From [Lactobacillus] rogosae (GTDB taxonomy: Bacteria; Bacillota; Clostridia; Lachnospirales; Lachnospiraceae): a stretch of 64,000 nt of DNA. The stretch lies in contig FONU01000003.1 of assembly GCA_900112995.1 (NCBI GenBank), positions 62,001-126,000 on the forward strand. Reading direction: 5' to 3'. The position numbers and the translations under genes were made by a program. Shown here one piece after another: positions 53,931-62,158 of the stretch (its first letter is position 1; each line of letters opens with the position of its first letter). The notes beneath the pieces are model-generated. The model made no database searches. It was given only the letters and a program-made list of their open reading frames with translations, and was not told where the DNA came from.

Positions 53931-53978
53931 TTGTTATTTCTTTAACAAACATTATAGCACCACTTATAGTGTATGCAA
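53931..53978 (-). promoter_or_regulatory. ldh promoter with Rex-like operator
   Basis: On the minus strand, TTGCAT (53973-53978) and TATAAT (53951-53956) are spaced by 16 bp. Just downstream, 53931-53948 reads TTGTTATTTCTTTAACAA on the plus strand, matching the Rex consensus TTGTTAA-N4-TTAACAA at 13 of 14 fixed positions. It covers the predicted start site, as expected for an NADH-responsive repressor. Confidence 0.75.
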
Positions 53979-54057
53979 GATTTATATTCAAAACATTTTT
54001 TTGTGCAAAATAATCATAAAATTATTATTAAAATTAACATATTCAGAAGATATGTTA

Positions 54058-54086
54058 TTGACTAATTAGTGTAATATTAGTATTGT
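54058..54086 (+). promoter_or_regulatory. Possible promoter of the lysozyme gene
   Basis: TTGACT (54058-54063) and TATTGT (54081-54086) are spaced by 17 bp, about 78 bp before the ATG. Confidence 0.5.
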
Positions 54087-54163
54087 AATGAAATTGGTGG
54101 TAATTATATTTTGATATTCTGAGTTAATGTAAAATAAAGATTTAACATAAATGGGGGATTGCT

Positions 54164-55417
54164 ATGAAGAATATAAAGAAGTTTGTAAAACGTAAAGGAC
54201 ATCACATAGCAGCAGTACTGGTAGTTGTATTGATATTAGTAACAGCCGGGGTATGTGTAAGCATACCTGTTATCAAGGTTACTAATAAAAGAAAGGCGAG
54301 CAAAGATGTTTTAGTGAGTAATACAATACAGGTAGCTGACAGCACTTATGGGATTCCTGGTAACAGTGCGGATGCAGATAATTCATATGTTGAATTAGCA
54401 GATGGTGACCCACAGTCGGATAATATGTCACAGGAATTAAGTGAGAATGGGATAGAGCTTAATATAACAACATTTTCTAATGATAATATGGCATATTCCA
54501 ATGGCATTGATGTATCCAAATGGCAGGGAAAGATTGACTGGAATAAAGTCGCAGAAAGCGGAATTGATTACGCGATGATAAGAGTTGGATACCGTACAGA
54601 TATATATGGAACTATATGCGAAGATGAATATGCGTCATACAATCTTGAGGGAGCACAGAAAGCGGGCATAGATATAGGTGTGTATTTCTTTTCGACAGCG
54701 GTTGACGAGGACGAAGCAATAGAGGAAGCATGCTGGGTCATAGATTATATATCAGCCTATGACATAACATACCCTGTTGTATACAATTGTGAAGATTATA
54801 ATAATCCTTCAAGCAGAATGTATAATCTTAGTAATGAAGAAAGAACTAACAATGCACTTGCATTTATGGATACTGTGGACAGAGAAGGCTACGATGCCAT
54901 GTTATATGCTGGCAAGGGTCAGATTGTTAATAATAAGGAATGGAATATACAGGATATAGAAGCCAGATATCCGATATGGGTGGCATCTTATAAAGATGGA
55001 ACATATCCAGCAGTAGAACATCCTTCATACACAGGTGCGTGTGCTATGTGGCAGTATACTAATAATGCCAGAATAGATGGAATATCAGGATATGTTGACG
55101 TAAATGTTGCTTATTTTAATTACAATTCAAGCTTTAATTATAATTATGGCACACAGGCATCAGTGTCGGGACAGACACAGCAGAGCCTTAATACAGCTGA
55201 ATTGGGAATTATCTTTAACAGTGTTAATGAGGAGGTAACTGCTAAAGAGCCGGTTAATCTAAGAAGTATCCCAGAAGTATCAGGTGATATTGTAGATGTG
55301 CTTGATAATGGAGATATAGCATTGCGAACAGGAATAGGTGATACCGGCTGGTCAAGGCTTATATATAATGGAAATGTTGTATATGCGGTTACGAGTTATC
55401 TTACAACAGATTATTAA
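54164..55417 (+). CDS. Membrane-anchored GH25 lysozyme with SH3-like domain
   Basis: The 417-residue protein has a membrane anchor (about residues 14-36), a linker to about 110, a glycoside hydrolase 25 domain (about 113-320) and a C-terminal bacterial SH3 domain (about 350-417). GH25 enzymes cleave the glycan of peptidoglycan. The first catalytic-site Asp is D116 in GIDVSKWQG. The usual DxE pair reads N208-C-E210, with the glutamate kept and the first acid changed to Asn. GIDIGVYFFSTAVDEDEAIEEA and AVEHPSYTGACAMWQYT are the usual fold markers. It acts outside the cell on the wall, as a single-gene unit with its own promoter. Confidence 0.92.
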   Translation: MKNIKKFVKRKGHHIAAVLVVVLILVTAGVCVSIPVIKVTNKRKASKDVLVSNTIQVADSTYGIPGNSADADNSYVELADGDPQSDNMSQELSENGIELNITTFSNDNMAYSNGIDVSKWQGKIDWNKVAESGIDYAMIRVGYRTDIYGTICEDEYASYNLEGAQKAGIDIGVYFFSTAVDEDEAIEEACWVIDYISAYDITYPVVYNCEDYNNPSSRMYNLSNEERTNNALAFMDTVDREGYDAMLYAGKGQIVNNKEWNIQDIEARYPIWVASYKDGTYPAVEHPSYTGACAMWQYTNNARIDGISGYVDVNVAYFNYNSSFNYNYGTQASVSGQTQQSLNTAELGIIFNSVNEEVTAKEPVNLRSIPEVSGDIVDVLDNGDIALRTGIGDTGWSRLIYNGNVVYAVTSYLTTDY

Positions 55418-55539
55418 ATATCTATAATACCAGTGTAGAATTGTATGTGTGCAGTACGGAACAATCCGTAGGTATCATAAGCTGGAGGCTTTTCACCCAA
55501 GCATTATATATACAATATTTAAGAACGGAGATTTAATTA

Positions 55540-56538
55540 ATGACAAAAAGAAAAATAACTAACAAAATACAAAGGTTAATATCACTTGCACTTGTTGTAG
55601 TTATGGTGTTTGCTTTTGTAGGCTGTGGAACTGCAACAGAAGATGTTAATGTAGATAATTCTGGTTATAATGCCGGTGCAGGTGCTTCAGCTGACAATCC
55701 ATATACGTTTATAGATGATTATGGAAGAACAGTTACAGTAACTTCTTATAAAAGAACAGCAACACTTATAGGAAGTTTTGCAGATGTATGGATGTCTGCT
55801 GGTGGAAGTGTAGTGGCAACAGCTAATGATACATGGACTAATTTTGATTTAGGGCTTTCAAGTGATGTTGTCAATATTGGAAGTATACTAAATCCTAATG
55901 TGGAACTTCTTATAGCTTCAAGACCAGATTTTGTTATTGCAAGCTGTAATACAGATTCTAATATAGCACTTATGCAGACACTTGAAAATGCAGGAATAAC
56001 AGTAGCATATTTTGATGTATCTAATTTTGAGCAGTATCTTAATATGCTTGACAAATGTACTATGATAACAGGCAGGAGAGATCTGTATAAGACTAATGGA
56101 ACAGATGTTAAAGAGCAGATAGATACTATAAAATCAAGAGTTGATGGCAGCAATCCAAAGATATTATTTATAAGAACTTCGTCAAGCAGTGTCAAGGCAA
56201 AGCAGAGCGAAGGCTCAGTAGGCGGTGAGATATTAAAGGATTTGGGCTGTGTTAATATAGCAGACTCAGATACATCACTGCTTGATGATTTAAGCCTTGA
56301 GGCAATTGTAGTAGCCGACCCTGATTACATATTTGTTACAACACAGGGCAACGATACAGATGCGGCTATCCGTAATATAGATAAGCTTCTTACATCTAAT
56401 CCGGCGTGGTCGTCATTAACTGCTGTAAAGCAGGGACGTTACTATGTTCTTGATAAGAAGCTTTATAACTTAAAACCTAATGCGAAGTGGGGTGAAGCCT
56501 ACAAGCAGTTAGCGGATATATTGTACATTGATAGGTAA
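55540..56538 (+). CDS. Iron/cobalamin-type ABC substrate-binding lipoprotein (BtuF/FepB-like)
   Basis: The 332-residue protein has a signal peptide with a lipobox ending FVGCG (Cys about residue 29), so it is a lipoprotein. The mature part matches helical-backbone type III binding proteins: DDYGRTVTV, LLIASRPDFVIAS, and PDYIFVTTQGND near the C-terminus. The family binds iron chelates, haem or cobalamin. No permease or ATPase gene of that type is adjacent, so it is an orphan binding protein. It sits 20 bp before the siroheme synthase gene, so the two are probably co-transcribed. Upstream, 55418-55539 shows a small hairpin TACGGA-ACAA-TCCGTA but no riboswitch I know. Confidence 0.85.
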   Translation: MTKRKITNKIQRLISLALVVVMVFAFVGCGTATEDVNVDNSGYNAGAGASADNPYTFIDDYGRTVTVTSYKRTATLIGSFADVWMSAGGSVVATANDTWTNFDLGLSSDVVNIGSILNPNVELLIASRPDFVIASCNTDSNIALMQTLENAGITVAYFDVSNFEQYLNMLDKCTMITGRRDLYKTNGTDVKEQIDTIKSRVDGSNPKILFIRTSSSSVKAKQSEGSVGGEILKDLGCVNIADSDTSLLDDLSLEAIVVADPDYIFVTTQGNDTDAAIRNIDKLLTSNPAWSSLTAVKQGRYYVLDKKLYNLKPNAKWGEAYKQLADILYIDR

Positions 56539-56558
56539 AATATTCAGGAGGAATTACT

Positions 56559-57956
56559 ATGGGTTATTTTCCGTTTTTTATTGACATTAAAGGAAAGAAA
56601 GGTCTTGTTATCGGAGGAGGCAGAATAGCAGAGCATAAAATAAGCAAGCTTCTTGCATATGAGCCGGAACTTACAGTTGTTGCAAGAAAGGTAAGCGATA
56701 GCATAAAGAGCATTGAAGGCATTAATATTATTGAAAGAGAATTTGTTAATTCAGATCTGGACGGATGTTCATTCTGTATAGCTGCTACAGATGATGCAAA
56801 ATTTAACGCATATGTTGCAGGCGTATGCCGCAAATACCACATTTTTATAAATGCGGTAGACGATAAGGATAATTGTGATTTTCTGTTTCCGTCTGTATAC
56901 AAAGCAGGAGATTTATCTATAGGAATATCTACCCAGGGAGCAAGTCCTTATGTTGCGGCAGATATTAAGAATAGAATAGCACAGGAGCTTCCTGCGGATA
57001 TTGAAGATATACTTATGTATCTTGGTTCAATTAGGGATAGTATTAAAGAGAATGTAGATGATGCCTCTATGAGAGCTGATATATTCAAGGAAGCTGCAAG
57101 AAAATGTATGGTGCTTGGCAGAGAGCTTGACAAGGACGAATTACAGGATGTTATTAATAAAGTAAGTGAGAGGATTACTGGTAAAGATAATACAAATGCT
57201 GAAACAAAGGCAGATGGGAAATATTCTTACAGCAAGGGCAAGGTTGTAATTGCTGGTGCAGGCTGTGGAACTTATGATCTTATAACTGTAAGGGCGTTAA
57301 ATGCCATAAAGAAGGCACAGGTGCTTGTATATGATGACCTGATTGATAACCGCCTTATGGAATTCTGTGTTGAAAGCTGTGAAAAGATATATGTTGGCAA
57401 GAGAAATGGAAGACACAGTATGGCACAGGAAGAAATTAACGAACTCCTTTTAAAGAAAGCCAATGAAGGAAAGCTTGTTGTCAGATTAAAGGGTGGTGAC
57501 CCATATGTATTCGGACGTGGTGGAGAAGAAATGCTCTATCTTAAGTCAAATGGCATAGAAACAGAAGAAATACCAGGAGTAACATCAGCAATAGCAGTTC
57601 CTGCAATGGCAGGCATACCAGTTACACATAGGGATGTAAGCAGAAGCTTTAGTGTTGTCACAGGACATACCAAAGATATGGACTCACTTTATGAAGAAAT
57701 AAGAAATTCGGCTTCTATGAATGGAACTTGTGTATACCTTATGGGACTTACACATCTTGCACAGATAACTGAGGCACTCGTAAGCGGAGGTAAGCCTAAG
57801 AACACTCCAGCGGCAGTTATTACAGGTGGATTTGATGATACATACAGAATAGTCAAAGGTACACTTGCTGATATTGAATTAAAGGTAAGAGAAGCAGGCA
57901 TAACATCACCGGCAGTCATAGTGACAGGAGAGGCTGTAAACATCAATTTAAAATAA
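56559..57956 (+). CDS. cysG: Siroheme synthase: precorrin-2 dehydrogenase/ferrochelatase plus uroporphyrinogen-III methyltransferase
   Basis: The 465-residue protein joins two domains in the CysG order. Residues about 1-205 form the NAD-binding precorrin-2 dehydrogenase domain (FFIDIKGKKGLVIGGGRIAEHK, ISTQGASPYVAADIKNRI). Residues about 225-465 are the S-adenosylmethionine uroporphyrinogen-III C-methyltransferase (GRHSMAQEEINELL, LKGGDPYVFGRGGEE, EIPGVTSAIAVPAMAGIPVTHR). It makes siroheme, the cofactor of sulfite reductase, which explains its place before the sulfate uptake and APS reduction genes. GGAGG lies 7-8 nt before the ATG. Confidence 0.93.
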   Translation: MGYFPFFIDIKGKKGLVIGGGRIAEHKISKLLAYEPELTVVARKVSDSIKSIEGINIIEREFVNSDLDGCSFCIAATDDAKFNAYVAGVCRKYHIFINAVDDKDNCDFLFPSVYKAGDLSIGISTQGASPYVAADIKNRIAQELPADIEDILMYLGSIRDSIKENVDDASMRADIFKEAARKCMVLGRELDKDELQDVINKVSERITGKDNTNAETKADGKYSYSKGKVVIAGAGCGTYDLITVRALNAIKKAQVLVYDDLIDNRLMEFCVESCEKIYVGKRNGRHSMAQEEINELLLKKANEGKLVVRLKGGDPYVFGRGGEEMLYLKSNGIETEEIPGVTSAIAVPAMAGIPVTHRDVSRSFSVVTGHTKDMDSLYEEIRNSASMNGTCVYLMGLTHLAQITEALVSGGKPKNTPAAVITGGFDDTYRIVKGTLADIELKVREAGITSPAVIVTGEAVNINLK

Positions 57957-57980
57957 TTTTAAAATAAACACATAAACATA

Positions 57981-58009
57981 TTGACTTTATAGGAAATAAG
58001 GTTTATTAT
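57981..58009 (+). promoter_or_regulatory. Promoter-like pair ahead of the terminator in the cysG-sbp gap
   Basis: TTGACT (57981-57986) and TATTAT (58004-58009) are spaced by 17 bp. The predicted start near 58016 lies 12 nt before the terminator hairpin, so any transcript would be only about 50 nt unless termination is relieved. The spacer contains AATAAGGTTTATT, a small dyad that could bind a regulator. Confidence 0.5.
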
Positions 58010-58027
58010 ATCAATAATTTCCAAGGG

Positions 58028-58065
58028 TTGCCAGACAGCAGCAAAGGTGTCTGGCAATATTTTTT
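58028..58065 (+). terminator. Intrinsic terminator or attenuator before the sulfate transporter
   Basis: TTGCCAGACA (58028-58037) pairs perfectly with TGTCTGGCAA (58048-58057), then TATTTTTT. It could end the cysG transcript or attenuate reading into the sulfate transporter. Confidence 0.88.
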
Positions 58066-58111
58066 AAGTAATAAACATACTAACACACTATGTATGTATG
58101 AATGGTGGGTA

Positions 58112-58117
58112 TATAAT
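58112..58117 (+). promoter_or_regulatory. Candidate -10 element of the sulfate operon
   Basis: A perfect TATAAT with no good -35 at the right distance, 33 bp before the ATG of the sulfate-binding protein gene. A weak -35 is common at activator-dependent promoters. Confidence 0.4.
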
Positions 58118-58149
58118 AAATTTAAAGCCCATAAGAAAGGAGCAGACCT

Positions 58150-59190
58150 ATGAAATATCTTGAACATAACGGACATTCTAATAAAAAAAGGTATAAATTA
58201 TGTATGCTTCTTATTATGTGTATTACGATGACATATATAGCGGCAGGCTGTGGCAGTAAGAGAGATGGACTTACAATAACTAATGTTTCTTATGACCCTA
58301 CAAGAGAGTTCTATGAGGAATATAACAAAGTCTTTGCCGATTACTATATGGCTGAATACGGAAAGCAGATAAAGGTTATACAATCTCACGGAGGTTCAGG
58401 AAGTCAGGCACGCTCAGTAGTTGAAGGCTGTAATGCAGATGTTGTTACACTTGCACTTGAACACGATATATCCCTTATAGAGAATACAGGTCTTATTGAT
58501 GCAGGCTGGAAGGACGAATATGATAAAGACTCATCTCCGTATACTTCAACGATTGTATTTCTTGTAAGAAAGGGCAATCCGCTTAATATATCAGACTGGG
58601 ATGATTTAATTAAAGATGGTGTTGAGGTTATAACACCAGATCCTAAGAGCAGTGGTGGAGCGTGCTGGAATTTCCTTGCGGCATTAAGCTATGCAAGAGA
58701 TAAGAATAACAGTGAAGATAAGCAGAAGGAATTCTTAGGAAAGCTGTATGCTAATGTATCAGTGCTGGATTCCGGAGCAAGGGGCTCAACAACAACATTT
58801 GTTGAGAATAAAAAAGGCGATGTGCTTATTGCATGGGAGAATGAGGCACTTACATCATTAGCTTCATATCCTGATGAATATGAGATTGTCACACCATCTG
58901 TAAGTATTCTCGCACAGCCAAGTGTGGCAGTTGTAGATGATAATGTTAAAGTCAACAAGACAGAGGAGCTTGCAAGCGAATATTTATCATTCCTGTATTC
59001 AAAGCAGGCACAAAGAATAGCCGCAGATTATGGATACAGACCAACAGATGAAGAGGTATTGAATGAATATAGTGGTAAATTCAATCTTACAATAAAGCTT
59101 GATACAATAGCTGATTACGGCGGCTGGACTCAGGCATACAAGATATATTTTGATGATGGAGGCTGGTTTGATGAAATCTATAACAACTGA
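58150..59190 (+). CDS. sbp: Sulfate/thiosulfate ABC transporter substrate-binding lipoprotein
   Basis: The 346-residue protein has a lipoprotein signal peptide ending IAAGCG. The mature part matches the sulfate-binding family: NVSYDPTREFYEEYNKVFADYY, SHGGSGSQARSVVEGCNADVVTLALE and DPKSSGGACWNFLAALSY, which bind the anion through main-chain and Ser/Trp contacts. It is the first gene of the transporter operon, and its 3' end overlaps the permease gene by about 20 bp. GAAAGGAG lies 7 nt before the ATG. Confidence 0.95.
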   Translation: MKYLEHNGHSNKKRYKLCMLLIMCITMTYIAAGCGSKRDGLTITNVSYDPTREFYEEYNKVFADYYMAEYGKQIKVIQSHGGSGSQARSVVEGCNADVVTLALEHDISLIENTGLIDAGWKDEYDKDSSPYTSTIVFLVRKGNPLNISDWDDLIKDGVEVITPDPKSSGGACWNFLAALSYARDKNNSEDKQKEFLGKLYANVSVLDSGARGSTTTFVENKKGDVLIAWENEALTSLASYPDEYEIVTPSVSILAQPSVAVVDDNVKVNKTEELASEYLSFLYSKQAQRIAADYGYRPTDEEVLNEYSGKFNLTIKLDTIADYGGWTQAYKIYFDDGGWFDEIYNN

Positions 59191-60091
59191 TAGAACAATT
59201 GATAATAATAAACAGCCAGACTATGATACAGCGTTTGATGAAATAAAGAATAGCAGAAAATTCGGTAAAGATAAAAAAGTACGTGTTATACCGGGATTTC
59301 ATTTAACACTTGGAATTACAGTTACTATGTTATCACTTATAGTATTAATTCCACTTGCTTCGGTTATGGTATATTCACTTAAGCTTCCACCAGCCGAATT
59401 TATAAGGCTGGTTACTAAGCAGAATGTCGTCAATGCTTTTGTTACAAGCATTGGATGTTCATTCATAGCGGCAGTAATCAACTGCGTGTTTGGAACAATA
59501 ATTGCATGGACGTTTGTTAAATACGATTTTGCTGGAAAAAGAGTGCTTGACGGACTTATAGAACTTCCATTTGCACTTCCAACAGCGGTAGCTGGTATTA
59601 CATTATCGAAAATGTATTCTGAAACCGGAATACTTGGCAAACCGCTTGCTTCAATAGGTATAAAGGTATCTTACACACATCTTGGACTTATTACAGCACT
59701 TGTGTTTGTAGGAATTCCATTTGTTGTAAGAGCGGTAATGCCTGTTCTTGAAAAGATGGATTCTCAATATGAGGAAGCGGCATATATGTTAGGTGCAAGC
59801 CCATCAAAGACATTTTTTAAAGTAATCCTTCCAGAAATCAGCCCGGCACTTCTTACAGGCTTCGGACTTGCATTTGCAAGGGGAATAGGAGAATATGGAA
59901 GCGTTATATACATATCAGGCAACAGTGCCAAAGAACATACACAGGTTGTATCCTATGTAATAATGCAGAAGCTTAATTATATTGATTATGCTTCGGCGAC
60001 AGCGATTGCACTTGTTATGCTTATAATATCTTTTCTGATACTTCTTATCATTAATATAATACAGATGAGGCAGGCAAAGCGTACAATGTAG
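59171..60091 (+). CDS. cysT: Sulfate ABC transporter permease CysT (CysU)
   Basis: The product is about 306 residues, with a polar N-terminal extension of about 40 residues and six membrane segments. The conserved ABC-permease loop is EEAAYMLGASPSKTFFKVILPEISPALLTG, and FALPTAVAGITLSKMYS marks the CysT group. The ATG at 59171 follows GGAGG by about 9 nt, inside the end of sbp; an in-frame TTG at 59150 is less likely. It pairs with CysW, the next gene. Confidence 0.95.
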   Translation: MKSITTDRTIDNNKQPDYDTAFDEIKNSRKFGKDKKVRVIPGFHLTLGITVTMLSLIVLIPLASVMVYSLKLPPAEFIRLVTKQNVVNAFVTSIGCSFIAAVINCVFGTIIAWTFVKYDFAGKRVLDGLIELPFALPTAVAGITLSKMYSETGILGKPLASIGIKVSYTHLGLITALVFVGIPFVVRAVMPVLEKMDSQYEEAAYMLGASPSKTFFKVILPEISPALLTGFGLAFARGIGEYGSVIYISGNSAKEHTQVVSYVIMQKLNYIDYASATAIALVMLIISFLILLIINIIQMRQAKRTM

Positions 60092-60109
60092 AGAAAATGG
60101 AGGTTAAAT

Positions 60110-60979
60110 ATGAGCGAGAATGATAAGCTTGAAAAAAGAAAAAGAAGAACAAGAAGCATATGTATTCTTATCACTGTTTTGTTTATAACAGTTATGCTGA
60201 TTATGCCTCTATTATCAATAATAGCAAGTTCATTAAAAGAGGGCTTTAGTTTTTACATTAAATCAATAACAACTCCATATGTATTGAGTGCGTTGAAGGT
60301 AACAATTATTGCTACTGTTGCTGCAGTTGTTATTAATACATTATTTGGAATTATAGCGGCATGGTTACTTACAAGATTTGATTTTAAAGGCAAGCAGGTG
60401 CTTGCAACACTTATTGATATACCATTTTCTATATCACCGGTTATTGTAGGTCTTGCGTTTCTTATGACATTTGGACGACTTGGTTTTTTCTATCCTGTTA
60501 TAAGATGGTTTAATGAGTTTACAGGAAGCAATATAAGAATAGCCTTTGCGATACCGGGAGTTGTGCTTGCTACAATATTTGTTACATTTCCATATGTATC
60601 AAGAGAGATAATACCAGTGCTTAACTCACTCGGAAAGGACGAGGAGGAAGCGGCGGCTTTAATGGGTGCTAATGGTTTTACAATATTTTTTAAGATAACT
60701 CTTCCTAATATAAAATGGTCGTTGATATACGGAATAATTCTATGTACATCAAGAGCATTAGGAGAGTTCGGTGCGGTTAATGCATTATCAAAGACAAGAG
60801 GAGAGACATTCACGCTTCCACTTGAGATAGATGCACTGTATATGTCGGGTACAGATACATCAATAACATCGGCATTTGCAGTATCATCAATATTAGTAAT
60901 TATAGCGATTATAGTTCTTGTATTAAGGAATATATTTGAACACAGACAAAGTGATTATAAGAAAGGAGGGCAAAAGTAA
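60110..60979 (+). CDS. cysW: Sulfate ABC transporter permease CysW
   Basis: The 289-residue protein has six membrane segments. The EAA-type loop is EEEAAALMGANGFTIFFKITLPNIKWSLIYG, with FSISPVIVGLAFLMTFG as a CysW feature. It lies 18 bp after cysT and its stop codon overlaps the ATG of cysA by one base, so translation is coupled. With CysT it forms the membrane channel for sulfate. Confidence 0.95.
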   Translation: MSENDKLEKRKRRTRSICILITVLFITVMLIMPLLSIIASSLKEGFSFYIKSITTPYVLSALKVTIIATVAAVVINTLFGIIAAWLLTRFDFKGKQVLATLIDIPFSISPVIVGLAFLMTFGRLGFFYPVIRWFNEFTGSNIRIAFAIPGVVLATIFVTFPYVSREIIPVLNSLGKDEEEAAALMGANGFTIFFKITLPNIKWSLIYGIILCTSRALGEFGAVNALSKTRGETFTLPLEIDALYMSGTDTSITSAFAVSSILVIIAIIVLVLRNIFEHRQSDYKKGGQK

Positions 60980-62040
60980 TGTACGTTGAGATGAAGAATA
61001 TTTTTAAGCAGTATGGAAACTTTCGTGCATCTGATAATGTGAATTTCGGAATAGAAAAGGGAAAGCTTGTTGCATTGCTTGGTCCTTCGGGAAGCGGTAA
61101 GACAACAATATTAAGAATGATTGCAGGTCTTGAAACACCAAGCTTTGGAGATATATATATTGATGGAAAGAGAGTTAATGATGTACCAGCTAATCAAAGA
61201 GAGATTGGTTTCGTATTTCAGAACTATGCTCTTTTTCGACATATGACAGTTTATGATAATATAGCATTTGGACTTAAGCTTAAGAAAGTTCCAAAAGATG
61301 AGATTAAGAAAAGAGTTACAGAGCTTCTTGATATAACAGGGCTTGCAGGTCTTGAGAAAAGGTATCCTAACCAGTTATCAGGTGGACAAAGACAGAGAGT
61401 AGCTTTTGCAAGAGCGTTAGCACCTAATCCATCAGTGCTTCTGTTAGATGAACCATTTGCGGCGATTGATGCAAAGGTAAGGACAGAACTTAGAACGTGG
61501 CTTCGCAGTATGGTTACCAGGCTTGGAATAACAAGTATATTCGTCACACACGATCAGGACGAAGCTGTTGAAGTGGCTGACGAGATTATAATTACTAACC
61601 ACGGAAAGATAGAGCAGATGGGAAGTCCGATAGAGATATACAAATCTCCAGCAACACCATTTGTTGTTGAATTCATTGGAAAAGCTTCAGAGGTTAATGA
61701 TTATTCAAAATTAAAAGGTTTTGATGAGATACAGGGAGCTAAAAGAGCAATAATAAGACCTGAATTTGTGAAGCTTTCTAAGTATGGAAAGCTCCAGCAG
61801 TACAACAGTGCTGCTGAGGAAGGTTATGTTGAGGATATTCTTTTCAGAGGCAATCATCTTGATGTAACTGTTAATATTGGAGGAACAATGATAACAGGAG
61901 AGTGGTCACTTGAGAAAGAGCCGCTACAGGTTGGGGAAAAGGTTCACGTTCTTATATATAGAATATACGCAGTTGATGATGAAAAGACATATCTTTGCGA
62001 GAACAAGGGTATGAGGGATGATGACGTATTCTATATTTAA
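60979..62040 (+). CDS. cysA: Sulfate ABC transporter ATPase CysA
   Basis: The 353-residue protein has Walker A GPSGSGKTT, Q-loop, signature LSGGQRQRVAFARALAPNPS, Walker B LLLDEPFAAID and switch histidine in FVTHDQDEAVEVAD. The C-terminal 110 residues form a TOBE-type regulatory domain (IIRPEFVKLSK, then a beta-rich region). It powers CysTW. It ends 118 bp before the APS reductase gene. Confidence 0.95.
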   Translation: MYVEMKNIFKQYGNFRASDNVNFGIEKGKLVALLGPSGSGKTTILRMIAGLETPSFGDIYIDGKRVNDVPANQREIGFVFQNYALFRHMTVYDNIAFGLKLKKVPKDEIKKRVTELLDITGLAGLEKRYPNQLSGGQRQRVAFARALAPNPSVLLLDEPFAAIDAKVRTELRTWLRSMVTRLGITSIFVTHDQDEAVEVADEIIITNHGKIEQMGSPIEIYKSPATPFVVEFIGKASEVNDYSKLKGFDEIQGAKRAIIRPEFVKLSKYGKLQQYNSAAEEGYVEDILFRGNHLDVTVNIGGTMITGEWSLEKEPLQVGEKVHVLIYRIYAVDDEKTYLCENKGMRDDDVFYI

Positions 62041-62158
62041 CCAGATTAAAGTTATGTTTCTGCCAGGTTAAATGCTTTGTGTGTATACGCACAGCTTCAG
62101 ATTAGTATATATCTGATAAAGACCTGTGGACAAGTTTTACAATGAGAAAGGAAAGTTT

